Made by a program: the position numbers and the translations under genes
Origin: Candidatus Woesearchaeota archaeon
GTDB taxonomy: Archaea > Nanobdellota > Nanobdellia > SCGC-AAA011-G17 > JACPNG01
DNA: 16,265 bases
Direction of reading: 5' to 3'
NCBI GenBank assembly: GCA_017609845.1
Contig: JAFCDD010000006.1
Coordinates: 1 to 16,265, forward strand
Shown here: positions 5,753-12,081 of the stretch, piece after piece
Position numbering within the stretch: the first letter of the stretch is position 1
How the letters are laid out: the number at the start of each line of letters is the position of its first letter
The notes under the pieces: model-generated
What the model saw: the letters and a program-made list of their open reading frames with translations, nothing else
Databases searched by the model: none
Told to the model about the DNA's origin: nothing

Positions 5753-6871
5753 ATGAAAATTAAAAAGGTGATGGCAAAGAAACTTCTAACATCTAATAAG
5801 AAACAAACAATAGAGATAACAATAAACAATAAATTTACTGCATCTTCTCCTTTAGGAACTTCAACAGGAAAGAATGAAAAAAAACCATTTCCAAACAAAG
5901 GAATAGACCACGCAATAAAACAAGTACAAAAAATAAAAAACATAAAAATAGAATCCTTTGAAGATCTAAAAATATTAGAGAAATTAACAAAAGACCTTGG
6001 GGCCAATACAACAATAGCCTTAGAGTTTGCAGTTTTAAAAGCTTTGAGTAATAATAAAATATGGAAATATTTAAACCCTTATGCCAATAAATTGCCAACA
6101 CCATTAGGAAATTGCATTGGAGGAGGAAAACATTTTGAAGGAGAATCTTCAGACATACAAGAATTTTTATTAATACCAAGAACAAAAAATTTTTTCAATG
6201 CAGCATTTGCAAATCACTATATATATACAAAAATAAAAAGAGAATTTAAAATAAATAAAAAAACACACGAAAATGCATTTGTTCTTCCATTATCAAACAT
6301 AGAAACATTCGCATACCTAAAAAAACTATTAAAAAGAAATTCTAAAGAACTGGGATTTAAGATGGATTTAGGTATAGATATGGCAGCCTCTTCTCTATGG
6401 AAAGGTCATAGTTATGTTTATGAAAACCACTCAAAAAAAGAAAAATTTAAACAATTGGCCAAACAAGAACAAATATCATTTGTCAACAAACTTATAGAAG
6501 ACTATGATTTAAAGTATATAGAAGATCCGATTCAAGAAGAAGATTTTGATGGTTTTTCAAAGATAAAAGGTTTTACTGTTGGAGATGATTTAATTAGCAC
6601 CAATCTAAACAGATTAAAAAAAGCAAAAATAAAAGGAGTCATAATAAAACCAAATCAAATAGGATCATTAATAAAAACCAAAGAGGTAGTAGATTACGCA
6701 AAATCCAACAACATAATCCCCATTATTTCTCACAGATCTGGAGAAACCAATGACAACACAATAGCACATTTGGCAGTAGCATGGGAAATTCCATATATTA
6801 AAACAGGAATCTATGGAAAAGAAAGAATTTCAAAAATAAACGAATTAATAAGGATAGAAAGAGAAATATAA
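5753..6871 (+). CDS. eno: Enolase, short divergent form
   Basis: Enolase interconverts 2-phosphoglycerate and phosphoenolpyruvate. At 372 residues this one is about 40-60 shorter than usual, mostly in the N-terminal domain, and the near-universal DSRGNPT motif is replaced by TSNKKQT. The catalytic set is nevertheless visible: the mobile-loop Ser37 in GTSTG; His127 in GGGKH and Glu137 in DIQEF; Glu173 in THENAF, which stands where GDEGGF normally is; metal ligands Asp209 (GIDMAAS), Glu257 (YIEDP) and Asp278 (VGDDL); Lys299 (IIKPNQIG); SHRSGET (326-332); and Lys350 in YIKTG. I therefore infer an active enzyme. The first ATG is right because IKKVMAKKLLTS aligns with the normal N-terminus. It lies between rpoK and rps2, the usual archaeal order. 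Confidence 0.88.
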   Translation: MKIKKVMAKKLLTSNKKQTIEITINNKFTASSPLGTSTGKNEKKPFPNKGIDHAIKQVQKIKNIKIESFEDLKILEKLTKDLGANTTIALEFAVLKALSNNKIWKYLNPYANKLPTPLGNCIGGGKHFEGESSDIQEFLLIPRTKNFFNAAFANHYIYTKIKREFKINKKTHENAFVLPLSNIETFAYLKKLLKRNSKELGFKMDLGIDMAASSLWKGHSYVYENHSKKEKFKQLAKQEQISFVNKLIEDYDLKYIEDPIQEEDFDGFSKIKGFTVGDDLISTNLNRLKKAKIKGVIIKPNQIGSLIKTKEVVDYAKSNNIIPIISHRSGETNDNTIAHLAVAWEIPYIKTGIYGKERISKINELIRIEREI

Positions 6872-6885
6872 AACTAAATAATAAG

Positions 6886-6894
6886 TTTTATAAA
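6886..6894 (+). promoter_or_regulatory. TATA box for rps2
   Basis: TTTTATAAA, a near-consensus archaeal TATA box, is centred 27 bp before the ATG at 6917, predicting a leaderless or near-leaderless message separate from enolase. Confidence 0.65.
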
Positions 6895-6916
6895 CCCTTC
6901 CTTTCTCCAAAATCAA

Positions 6917-7516
6917 ATGGCAGAAAAAAAGTTACTGGTTCCATTAGATCAATACCTTAAGGTAGGTATACACATAGGAACAAAGTACAGAACAAAGTAT
7001 ATGGAACAATTTATTTATAAAACAAGACCAGATGGATTGGCTGTTTTGAATGTCCAGAAAGTAAATGATAGAATAGCCACAGCAGCAAAATTCTTATCTC
7101 AATACGAACCACAAGAAATTCTTGTTATATGTAGAAGAGAAAATGGACAAAAACCAGCAAGATTATTTTCTAAATTAACAGGAATCAAAGCATTTGCAGG
7201 AAGATACCCTCCAGGAATATTAACAAATCCAAATCTAGAAGGGTTTATAGAACCAAAAATATTGATTGTAATAGATCCGTGGCCAGATAAGAATGCAATT
7301 CAAGATGCCCTAAAAGTAGGCATTCCGGTTATCGCTTTGTGTGATACAAATAATGAATCAAATAACATAGACCTAGTAGTTCCTTGCAATAATAAAGGTA
7401 AAAAATCCTTGGCTTTATTCTTCTACATCTTAGCAAAAGAATATTTAAAACATAGAAAAATCATAAAAAAAGATTCTGATCTTAAAGAAAAATTTGAAGA
7501 CTTTGTAGAAGATTAA
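6917..7516 (+). CDS. rps2: 30S ribosomal protein S2
   Basis: Archaeal uS2 binds the small-subunit head-body junction and is needed for late 30S assembly. The 199-residue protein starts with LLVPLDQYLKVGIHIGTKYR, followed by MEQFIYKTRPDGLAVLNV, the Rossmann-like core ILVICRRENGQKPARLF, FAGRYPPGILTNP and ILIVIDPWPDKNAIQDA. It ends with GIPVIALCDTNN, DLVVPCNNKGKKSLALFFY and a charged tail. It has the length and motifs expected of archaeal S2, without the bacterial coiled-coil insertion. It has its own TATA box. Its TAA is one base from the stop of the oppositely oriented rpl11, so the two transcripts must overlap at their 3' ends. Confidence 0.96.
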   Translation: MAEKKLLVPLDQYLKVGIHIGTKYRTKYMEQFIYKTRPDGLAVLNVQKVNDRIATAAKFLSQYEPQEILVICRRENGQKPARLFSKLTGIKAFAGRYPPGILTNPNLEGFIEPKILIVIDPWPDKNAIQDALKVGIPVIALCDTNNESNNIDLVVPCNNKGKKSLALFFYILAKEYLKHRKIIKKDSDLKEKFEDFVED

Positions 7517-7517
7517 C

Positions 7518-7529
7518 TTATTTTTTCTC
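7518..7529 (+). terminator. Possible U-tract terminator of rps2 inside antisense rpl11
   Basis: Immediately after the rps2 stop, the plus strand reads TTATTTTTTCTC and stays pyrimidine-rich, because it is antisense to the Glu/Lys-rich tail of L11. Archaeal polymerases stop at T-rich tracts, so the L11 tail may serve as the rps2 terminator. This is an inference from base composition. Confidence 0.35.
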
Positions 7530-8204
7530 TTCTTCCTTAGGTTCTTCAGCAGGCTTCTCTTCTTTTTCTTCTTCTGGTTTTTCTTCTTTTCTCTCTGCCT
7601 CTTTTTCAGCCTTCTTAGCTTCTACAGCCTTAGCTTTTTCTCTCTCACCAGCTAAACCACTTTGTACTCTCTCATATTGTTCTTTCAATAATTGTTTTTT
7701 TTCTTCACTAATATCAGTCTTGCCTTCATTAATCTCTTTATCATATTTCCCGCCATCAATGTCTTTATTTATAGCTAAAGCCACCTTACCTTCAACCAAG
7801 ATGCCCATTGCATTTGCACTACCAACAATAGTCTTAACAGCAGACTTTAAACTATTAATGAACAAGGAATCTTTTTTCATTTTAGCTATTTTTATAACTT
7901 GTTCAATAGACAAATTTCCAACCTTATCTTTATTTGGCATACCAGACCCTTTTTTTATTCCCAATTCTTTTTGAATTAATTGTGATACTGGAGGAGTACC
8001 AACTTCTACTTCAAATTCTTTTGTATCACTATCTACAATAACTTTAATTGGTACTTTCATGCCCTTGAATTCAGCGGTTTTTTTATTAATCTCAGCAACG
8101 ATTTCAGAAATATTAACTTTTAATGGTCCTAATGCTGGACCTAATGGTGGCGCAGCTGTGGCCTTTCCACCTTCTACTAATGCTTCAACCTTTTCTTTTG
8201 CCAT
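7518..8204 (-). CDS. rpl11: 50S ribosomal protein L11 with a long charged C-terminal tail
   Basis: uL11 forms the stalk base that contacts translation factors. The N-terminal domain has the universal GGKATAAPPLGPALGPLKVN (residues 12-31), and the RNA-binding C-terminal domain has VEVGTPPVSQLI, KKGSGMPNKDKVGNLSIEQV and the helix SAVKTIVGSANAMGILVEG. The conserved core ends near residue 160. Residues 165-228 form an extra tail almost wholly of Glu, Lys and Ala with Pro (EEKPEEEKEEKPAEEP), so the protein is about 60 residues longer than usual. Its ATG directly abuts the spt5 stop. L1, L10 and L12, which usually follow in archaea, are absent here: the operon ends in convergence with rps2. Confidence 0.95.
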   Translation of the reverse strand: MAKEKVEALVEGGKATAAPPLGPALGPLKVNISEIVAEINKKTAEFKGMKVPIKVIVDSDTKEFEVEVGTPPVSQLIQKELGIKKGSGMPNKDKVGNLSIEQVIKIAKMKKDSLFINSLKSAVKTIVGSANAMGILVEGKVALAINKDIDGGKYDKEINEGKTDISEEKKQLLKEQYERVQSGLAGEREKAKAVEAKKAEKEAERKEEKPEEEKEEKPAEEPKEEEKK

Positions 8205-8678
8205 TTATTGATCCTCTTCTTCCTCTTCATCACTATCTCTTCTAATAACCTTAACAGAATCTAACTTTAATGTCATTGGAATAGGAACTGCCGCTTCTAA
8301 TAATTCAACAACTACCTCTTCCTTAGTTTGGTCTATTCTTGTGATTTTGGCTTTTTCCCTCTTAAATGGCCCAGAAATAACTTCAACAATATCTCCCTTT
8401 TGAATATTAACTTCTTTTTTAACTTGTTCCAACATATGTTCTATTTCTTCATATTTTATTGTGTTTGGCAATAATCCACGCGCATAAGGAACTCCCCTAA
8501 AAGCCTCTTCTGCATTCTGTCTATCTTTGGCCTCTAAAAAAATATATCCTCTTAAACCATGGGGCCTTATACAAGCATAAACATCTAAACCTTTTTTTCT
8601 GGAATTCTCGCTAACAAAATCAAATACCTGATCTTCTCTATTTGCTGTTGTCCTTAAAGCAAAGATTTTATTTTCCAT
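8205..8678 (-). CDS. spt5: Transcription elongation factor Spt5 (NusG homologue)
   Basis: Spt5 binds the RNA polymerase clamp and keeps it closed for processive elongation; with RpoE'' (Spt4) it also links polymerase and ribosome. The 157-residue protein has an NGN domain at about 1-85 (IFALRTTANREDQVFDFV, VYACIRPHGLRGYIFLEA and a VPYARGLLPNTI turn) and a KOW domain at about 93-125 (IQKGDIVEVISGPFKREKAK). It ends in an acidic stretch (DSDEEEEEDQ). Length is normal. It sits one base after secE and directly abuts rpl11, the standard archaeal secE-spt5-rpl11 order, so all three are surely one transcript. Spt4 is not in the window. Confidence 0.96.
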   Translation of the reverse strand: MENKIFALRTTANREDQVFDFVSENSRKKGLDVYACIRPHGLRGYIFLEAKDRQNAEEAFRGVPYARGLLPNTIKYEEIEHMLEQVKKEVNIQKGDIVEVISGPFKREKAKITRIDQTKEEVVVELLEAAVPIPMTLKLDSVKVIRRDSDEEEEEDQ

Positions 8679-8679
8679 T

Positions 8680-8865
8680 CTAAAATAACTTGGGTATAAC
8701 CTGTGCCAAAATATTAATTATAAATCCTATAGTCCCAATTATCGCAATTCCCAAGGCACTTACCTTTACAATTGTTTTATATTCATTCTTAGTGGGTTTT
8801 TTAGTAACTTGAAAAACCCTTTTACTCTCCCTAAGAAAAGAGATAATCTTAGTTAATAATTTCAT
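8680..8865 (-). CDS. secE: Preprotein translocase subunit SecE (Sec61 gamma)
   Basis: SecE clamps the two halves of SecY in the protein-conducting channel. The 61-residue product has an amphipathic N-terminal helix (FLRESKRVFQVTKKPTKNEY, about 10-29) with the family's VxKKPTxxEY signature, followed by one membrane helix at about 36-57 (SALGIAIIGTIGFIINILAQ). This single-span form is typical of archaea. A near-perfect TATA box lies 26 bp upstream of the ATG, so the secE-spt5-rpl11 message is probably leaderless. SecE itself is the only membrane protein in this operon. Confidence 0.93.
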   Translation of the reverse strand: MKLLTKIISFLRESKRVFQVTKKPTKNEYKTIVKVSALGIAIIGTIGFIINILAQVIPKLF

Positions 8866-8887
8866 AAAAATGAGATAAAATAAACTA

Positions 8888-8895
8888 TTTATAAA
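8888..8895 (-). promoter_or_regulatory. TATA box for secE-spt5-rpl11
   Basis: TTTATAAA reads as a consensus TATA box on the minus strand, centred about 26 bp before the ATG at 8865, so transcription should begin at the start codon. Confidence 0.65.
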
Positions 8896-8915
8896 GCTTT
8901 TGATTAGAATAAGTT

Positions 8916-8921
8916 AAAAAA
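8916..8921 (-). terminator. Possible U-tract terminator of ftsZ
   Basis: The ftsZ-sense strand has six consecutive T (8921-8916) about 20 nt after the stop codon, preceded by an 8-bp palindrome TTCTAGAA (8926-8933). This arrangement could terminate ftsZ just before the secE promoter. Composition-based and tentative. Confidence 0.35.
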
Positions 8922-8938
8922 TATCTTCTAGAACCAAT

Positions 8939-10045
8939 TTAATCAACGAACTCAATACCCAACTCTTCCTGAATATTCTCTTTTAATTTATCCTTAATTT
9001 TCTTTCTAGGGCCAAAAATCTGTGGACTACTTACCCCAGTAACTATTAACATAGCCCTTATTGTTTTTTCCAAATCCTCGCTAAGTTGGGCCCCCCATAT
9101 AATCTTAGCATCTTCATCAAGTTTTCCAGATATAGTCTCAACAACTTTTTTAGCCTCATCCAAAGTCATATCTACTCCACCAGAAATATTAACCAAGGCA
9201 CCATTAGCACCAGATATATCAACATCCAACAAAGGATTATTAACAGCTTTTTCTACAGCTTCAACAGCCCTATTTTCAGTATCAGACTCTCCTACCCCAA
9301 TCATAGCGACTCCGCCCTTACTCATAACAGCCCTTATATCAGCAAAATCCAAATTTACCAATCCGGCCTTGGTTACCAATTCAGCAATTCCCTTAACAGC
9401 ATTTGTTAAAATCTCATCCGCTATCTTAAAAGCAGTATGTAAAGGCAAGTCTGGTGCCAATTCTAATAATTTATCATTAGGGATAACAATTAAAGTATCA
9501 ACAATGGTCTCTAATTTTTCCAATCCAACCATGGCATTCTCGTATCTTCTCTGTCCTTCCATTTCAAAAGGAATAGTTACAATAGCAACAACCAATGCAC
9601 CAATCTTCTTAGCAGTTTCTGCTATTACAGGAGCAGAACCAGTACCAGTACCACCACCCAGCCCGCAAGTAATAAATATCATATCAGCCCCAATCAACTT
9701 TTCTTTGATTTCATGTTCACTTTCTCTTGCTGCTTGTTCTCCAATTTGAGGGATAGAACCTGCACCCAGCCCCTGAGTTATTTCTTTACCAATAAGAATC
9801 TTAGAAATAGCATTTGTATACAATAAATCTTGAGCATCAGTATTAACCGCAACAGTCTCACAACCCTTAATTCCCACCTCAGTCATCCTGTTTATTGTAT
9901 TATTCCCTGCTCCACCAGTGCCAACAACTTTAATCTTGGCCTTTTGTTTAGCCAGGATCTCTTCCAATTCTTCATCAATATTTGATGTTTTTTGTGGCCT
10001 GTCTTTAAAATCTAAATCCTCTCTTTCCCTTTCATAGTCTTCCAT
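8939..10045 (-). CDS. ftsZ: Cell division GTPase FtsZ
   Basis: FtsZ polymerises with GTP into the cytokinetic ring. The 368-residue protein has an acidic, helical N-terminal extension of about 36 residues, then the core: VVGTGGAGNNTINRM (40-54), AVNTDAQDL, LIGKEITQGLGAGS, the tubulin signature GGGTGTGSAP (130-139), IVTIPFEMEGQRR, and the T7 catalytic loop NLDFADI (231-237), which completes the neighbouring subunit's GTPase site. The C-terminal domain follows, and the protein ends in ELGIEFVD, as in archaeal FtsZ1-type proteins. All GTPase motifs are intact. Placement just upstream of secE-spt5 is a recurrent archaeal arrangement. AAGG about 8 nt before the ATG may serve as an SD. An FtsZ2 partner is not in this window. 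Confidence 0.96.
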   Translation of the reverse strand: MEDYEREREDLDFKDRPQKTSNIDEELEEILAKQKAKIKVVGTGGAGNNTINRMTEVGIKGCETVAVNTDAQDLLYTNAISKILIGKEITQGLGAGSIPQIGEQAARESEHEIKEKLIGADMIFITCGLGGGTGTGSAPVIAETAKKIGALVVAIVTIPFEMEGQRRYENAMVGLEKLETIVDTLIVIPNDKLLELAPDLPLHTAFKIADEILTNAVKGIAELVTKAGLVNLDFADIRAVMSKGGVAMIGVGESDTENRAVEAVEKAVNNPLLDVDISGANGALVNISGGVDMTLDEAKKVVETISGKLDEDAKIIWGAQLSEDLEKTIRAMLIVTGVSSPQIFGPRKKIKDKLKENIQEELGIEFVD

Positions 10046-10087
10046 TTTTTGCCTTAGAACGATTATTACAATAAAATTGATTATCTA

Positions 10088-10096
10088 ATATTTAAA
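10088..10096 (-). promoter_or_regulatory. Candidate TATA box for ftsZ
   Basis: GTTTAAATAT reads on the minus strand about 47 bp before the ftsZ ATG, implying a leader of about 20 nt. That agrees with the AAGG SD-like element before the start. A weaker ATTTTATT nearer 10072 would instead give a leaderless message. Confidence 0.35.
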
Positions 10097-10101
10097 CTTA
10101 A

Positions 10102-10752
10102 TTATTTTCTATCAGTAGTTTTAAAGTCTATTTCTTTTATCCCAGGAATAATCTTCTTTATTCTTTCTTTTATCTTATTTTTAATATCATTATTTAAATC
10201 CAAATCAATAACAGCCTTATTATCCTTTAATTCAAATTTAATATCCATGTTAAAAATAATATTCAAAAAACCTCTTAATTTTTCCTTATCATTTTCTATT
10301 TTTCTTAGTATTTTTACTTCATAAACAACCCCTTTTTCAGCCAGAGGATGATTGAAATCAACAAGAATTCTCCCCCCGCTCACACTTTTAACAATACCAA
10401 ATAAATTATCAACATTAACCTGCATACCAGGAAAAGGTTTTATTTTTTCATCTTTGAATTTATTCAGACCAATTAATTGAAAAAGTTTAGGATTTCTCTT
10501 TCCAAAGGCATCCTCTGCCTTAATCTCAATTTTATATTCTTTTCCAACTTCTTTATCAACTAAACTTTCATCTAAACCACTAATAACATGCCTTTCTCCA
10601 ACACAAATTATTATTGGTTTAAAAGTTCTACCTTCACTAAATAGATTATTCTCTTTTGCAACACCCTCATTAGTTAAATCAAAGATTTGATTATTCTCTT
10701 TTACTCTTGCTACAAAATCTATCTCAATGAAATCTCCTTTTTTAATTTTCAT
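10102..10752 (-). CDS. FKBP-type peptidyl-prolyl cis-trans isomerase, SlyD-like, with C-terminal extension
   Basis: SlyD-like FKBPs isomerise proline peptide bonds and act as chaperones through an inserted (IF) domain. The 216-residue protein starts with IKKGDFIEIDFVARVKENNQ and has the split FKBP core: VGERHVISGLDESLVDKEVG (51-70) on one side of the insertion and LVDFNHPLAEKGVVYEVKIL (130-149) on the other. The IF domain is about 80-128 (EDAFGKRNPKLFQLI, then PGMQVNV). After residue 155 comes an extra 60-residue domain with a strand-strand-helix pattern (FNMDIKFELKDNKAVIDLDL, then a lysine-rich helix), as found in longer archaeal FKBPs. No His-rich metal tail and no signal peptide, so cytoplasmic. 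TATA box 26 bp upstream. Confidence 0.88.
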   Translation of the reverse strand: MKIKKGDFIEIDFVARVKENNQIFDLTNEGVAKENNLFSEGRTFKPIIICVGERHVISGLDESLVDKEVGKEYKIEIKAEDAFGKRNPKLFQLIGLNKFKDEKIKPFPGMQVNVDNLFGIVKSVSGGRILVDFNHPLAEKGVVYEVKILRKIENDKEKLRGFLNIIFNMDIKFELKDNKAVIDLDLNNDIKNKIKERIKKIIPGIKEIDFKTTDRK

Positions 10753-10775
10753 AATCCTATCCTATAGTGAACCTA

Positions 10776-10781
10776 TTTAAA
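10776..10781 (-). promoter_or_regulatory. TATA box for the FKBP gene
   Basis: GGTTTAAATAGG on the minus strand, centred about 26 bp before the ATG at 10752, predicts a leaderless message. A second AT-rich element (TATATAAAAAGG, 10783-10794) could be an alternative. Confidence 0.5.
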
Positions 10782-10820
10782 CCTTTTTATATATCACAAT
10801 CTAATGAACAAACCACGTAA

Positions 10821-10834
10821 ATATTTATTAATTT
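10821..10834 (+). promoter_or_regulatory. TATA box for the 79-residue orphan gene
   Basis: ATATTTATTAATTT is centred about 26 bp before the ATG at 10854. It supports this small ORF as a real, separately transcribed leaderless gene divergent from the FKBP gene. Confidence 0.5.
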
Positions 10835-10853
10835 ACCCAAACCACCCATTGTT

Positions 10854-11093
10854 ATGTCATGGAGAAAAGAAGTAGATCCAATAATAAAAAAATATCTAGA
10901 AAGAGAGATTATAGAAGCTTCAAAACAGGAAAAGGCATATAAAAAAGCAAAAGACAAATCAACAGCACAACTATGGTGTTCTATAGCAAATTTATCAAAA
11001 CAAATTTTTGATATAAACCTAAAATTAATGTATTTAGAAAAAACATTGCAACACTTAGCTAAAAACAACATAGACAAAAAACTTAAAAAATAG
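10854..11093 (+). CDS. Small helical protein of unknown function (79 aa)
   Basis: I do not recognise this protein. It is 79 residues, basic and predicted all-helical, with two or three long helices: WRKEVDPIIKKYLEREIIEA, then KAYKKAKDKSTAQLWCSIAN, then a heptad-like FDINLKLMYLEKTLQHLA. There is one cysteine, no membrane segment and no signal peptide. Evidence that it is a gene: a TATA box at the usual -26 spacing, codon use like its neighbours, and a clean intergenic position between the FKBP gene and the ABC transporter. It ends 58 bp before the ABC gene, which has its own TATA-like box, so co-transcription is possible but not required. The shape suggests a small coiled-coil or adaptor protein; that is only a guess. 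Confidence 0.65.
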   Translation: MSWRKEVDPIIKKYLEREIIEASKQEKAYKKAKDKSTAQLWCSIANLSKQIFDINLKLMYLEKTLQHLAKNNIDKKLKK

Positions 11094-11118
11094 TTTTACT
11101 CCTATAAGATTAAACAAA

Positions 11119-11130
11119 ATATTTAATAAA
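11119..11130 (+). promoter_or_regulatory. TATA box for the ABC exporter pair
   Basis: ATATTTAATAAA is centred about 27 bp before the ATG at 11152, predicting a leaderless message. Confidence 0.45.
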
Positions 11131-11151
11131 AGAATTTATCGATTAACTAAT

Positions 11152-12081
11152 ATGTCAGAGGTGATAAATTTTCAGAATATTGTAAAACATTTTGGAAAAA
11201 ATCTAGTTCTTAATAAAATTGATTTTTCAGTGCAAGATAAAGATATATTTGGTCTTATCGGCTTAAGTGGAAGCGGAAAAACAACAATACTAAATATAAT
11301 GGTTGGATTTATGAAAGCAAACAAAGGAAAAATATCCTTCAGAGGAAAAGATATTAAAAAAGTAAAAAGAGAAATAGAAAAAATATTCGGTTTCGCAACC
11401 CAAACAGGATCTTTCTATAACAGATTAACAGTAAGAGAAAACCTATTTTATTTTGGCAAGATGTATTCCATAAAAAAACACGAAATACTTCAAAAAACAA
11501 AGGAATTATTAGAGCTTGTTGAATTATCTGATGCATCAAATGTAATAGCAAACCAACTTTCCATAGGAATGAGAAGGAGACTAGACATAGCATGTGCATT
11601 ACTTAATGACCCAGAAGTATTAGTCTTGGATGAACCAACAGAAGATCTGGATCCAACCCTAAGAAAAGAAATTTTGGCATTAATAAAAAGAATAAATATA
11701 GAAAAATCAACTACAATAATAGTTACTTCTCATTTATTAAATGAAATGGAAACAATATGCAACAAGATAGCAATTCTTCATCATGGAAAGATTATGGAAA
11801 TAGGAACTCCAGACAATCTAAAAGAAAGATACTCTACAAATGAAGAAATCCATCTAAAAACAATTCCCGGGTATTATAAAGAAATATTAAATAAATTAGA
11901 TAAAAAAAATATAAACCATATAGTAACAAAGAAAGATAAAATAATAATTTATACACCAAATGCAGAGAAAGTACTTTATGATCTTACAAGAATACTAAGA
12001 GACTCTAAAGAAAAAATAGTATACCTAGATGTAAATAAACCAAGTTTAGAAGAAGTATTTGAATCTTTAACTAGAAAATGA
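11152..12081 (+). CDS. ABC transporter ATP-binding protein, ABC-2 exporter type
   Basis: This is the ATPase half of an ABC-2/DrrA-like exporter. The 309-residue protein has Walker A GLSGSGKTT (37-45), a Q-loop at Gln84, the ABC signature LSIGMRRRLDIA (136-147), Walker B VLVLDEPTEDLDP with catalytic Glu161, and the switch His194 in TSHLL. The signature is LSIGM rather than LSGGQ or LSGGM, but the essential Ser and second Gly are kept. After about residue 220 comes a C-terminal domain of about 90 residues ending in KPSLEEVFESLTRK, a typical DrrA-type ending. The TGA overlaps the permease ATG (ATGA), so the two are co-translated. The substrate cannot be read from the sequence. Confidence 0.92.
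   Translation: MSEVINFQNIVKHFGKNLVLNKIDFSVQDKDIFGLIGLSGSGKTTILNIMVGFMKANKGKISFRGKDIKKVKREIEKIFGFATQTGSFYNRLTVRENLFYFGKMYSIKKHEILQKTKELLELVELSDASNVIANQLSIGMRRRLDIACALLNDPEVLVLDEPTEDLDPTLRKEILALIKRINIEKSTTIIVTSHLLNEMETICNKIAILHHGKIMEIGTPDNLKERYSTNEEIHLKTIPGYYKEILNKLDKKNINHIVTKKDKIIIYTPNAEKVLYDLTRILRDSKEKIVYLDVNKPSLEEVFESLTRK

Noticed and set aside
5753..6871. Enolase read as a degenerate pseudogene because it is short and lacks DSRGNPT
   Set aside because: The frame is open throughout, all catalytic and metal-binding residues are placed correctly, and it has its own TATA box.
7518..7710. The L11 charged tail as a product of a frameshift near the gene end
   Set aside because: The tail runs in the same frame as the conserved core and is a coherent Glu/Lys/Ala/Pro sequence ending in a proper stop next to rps2.
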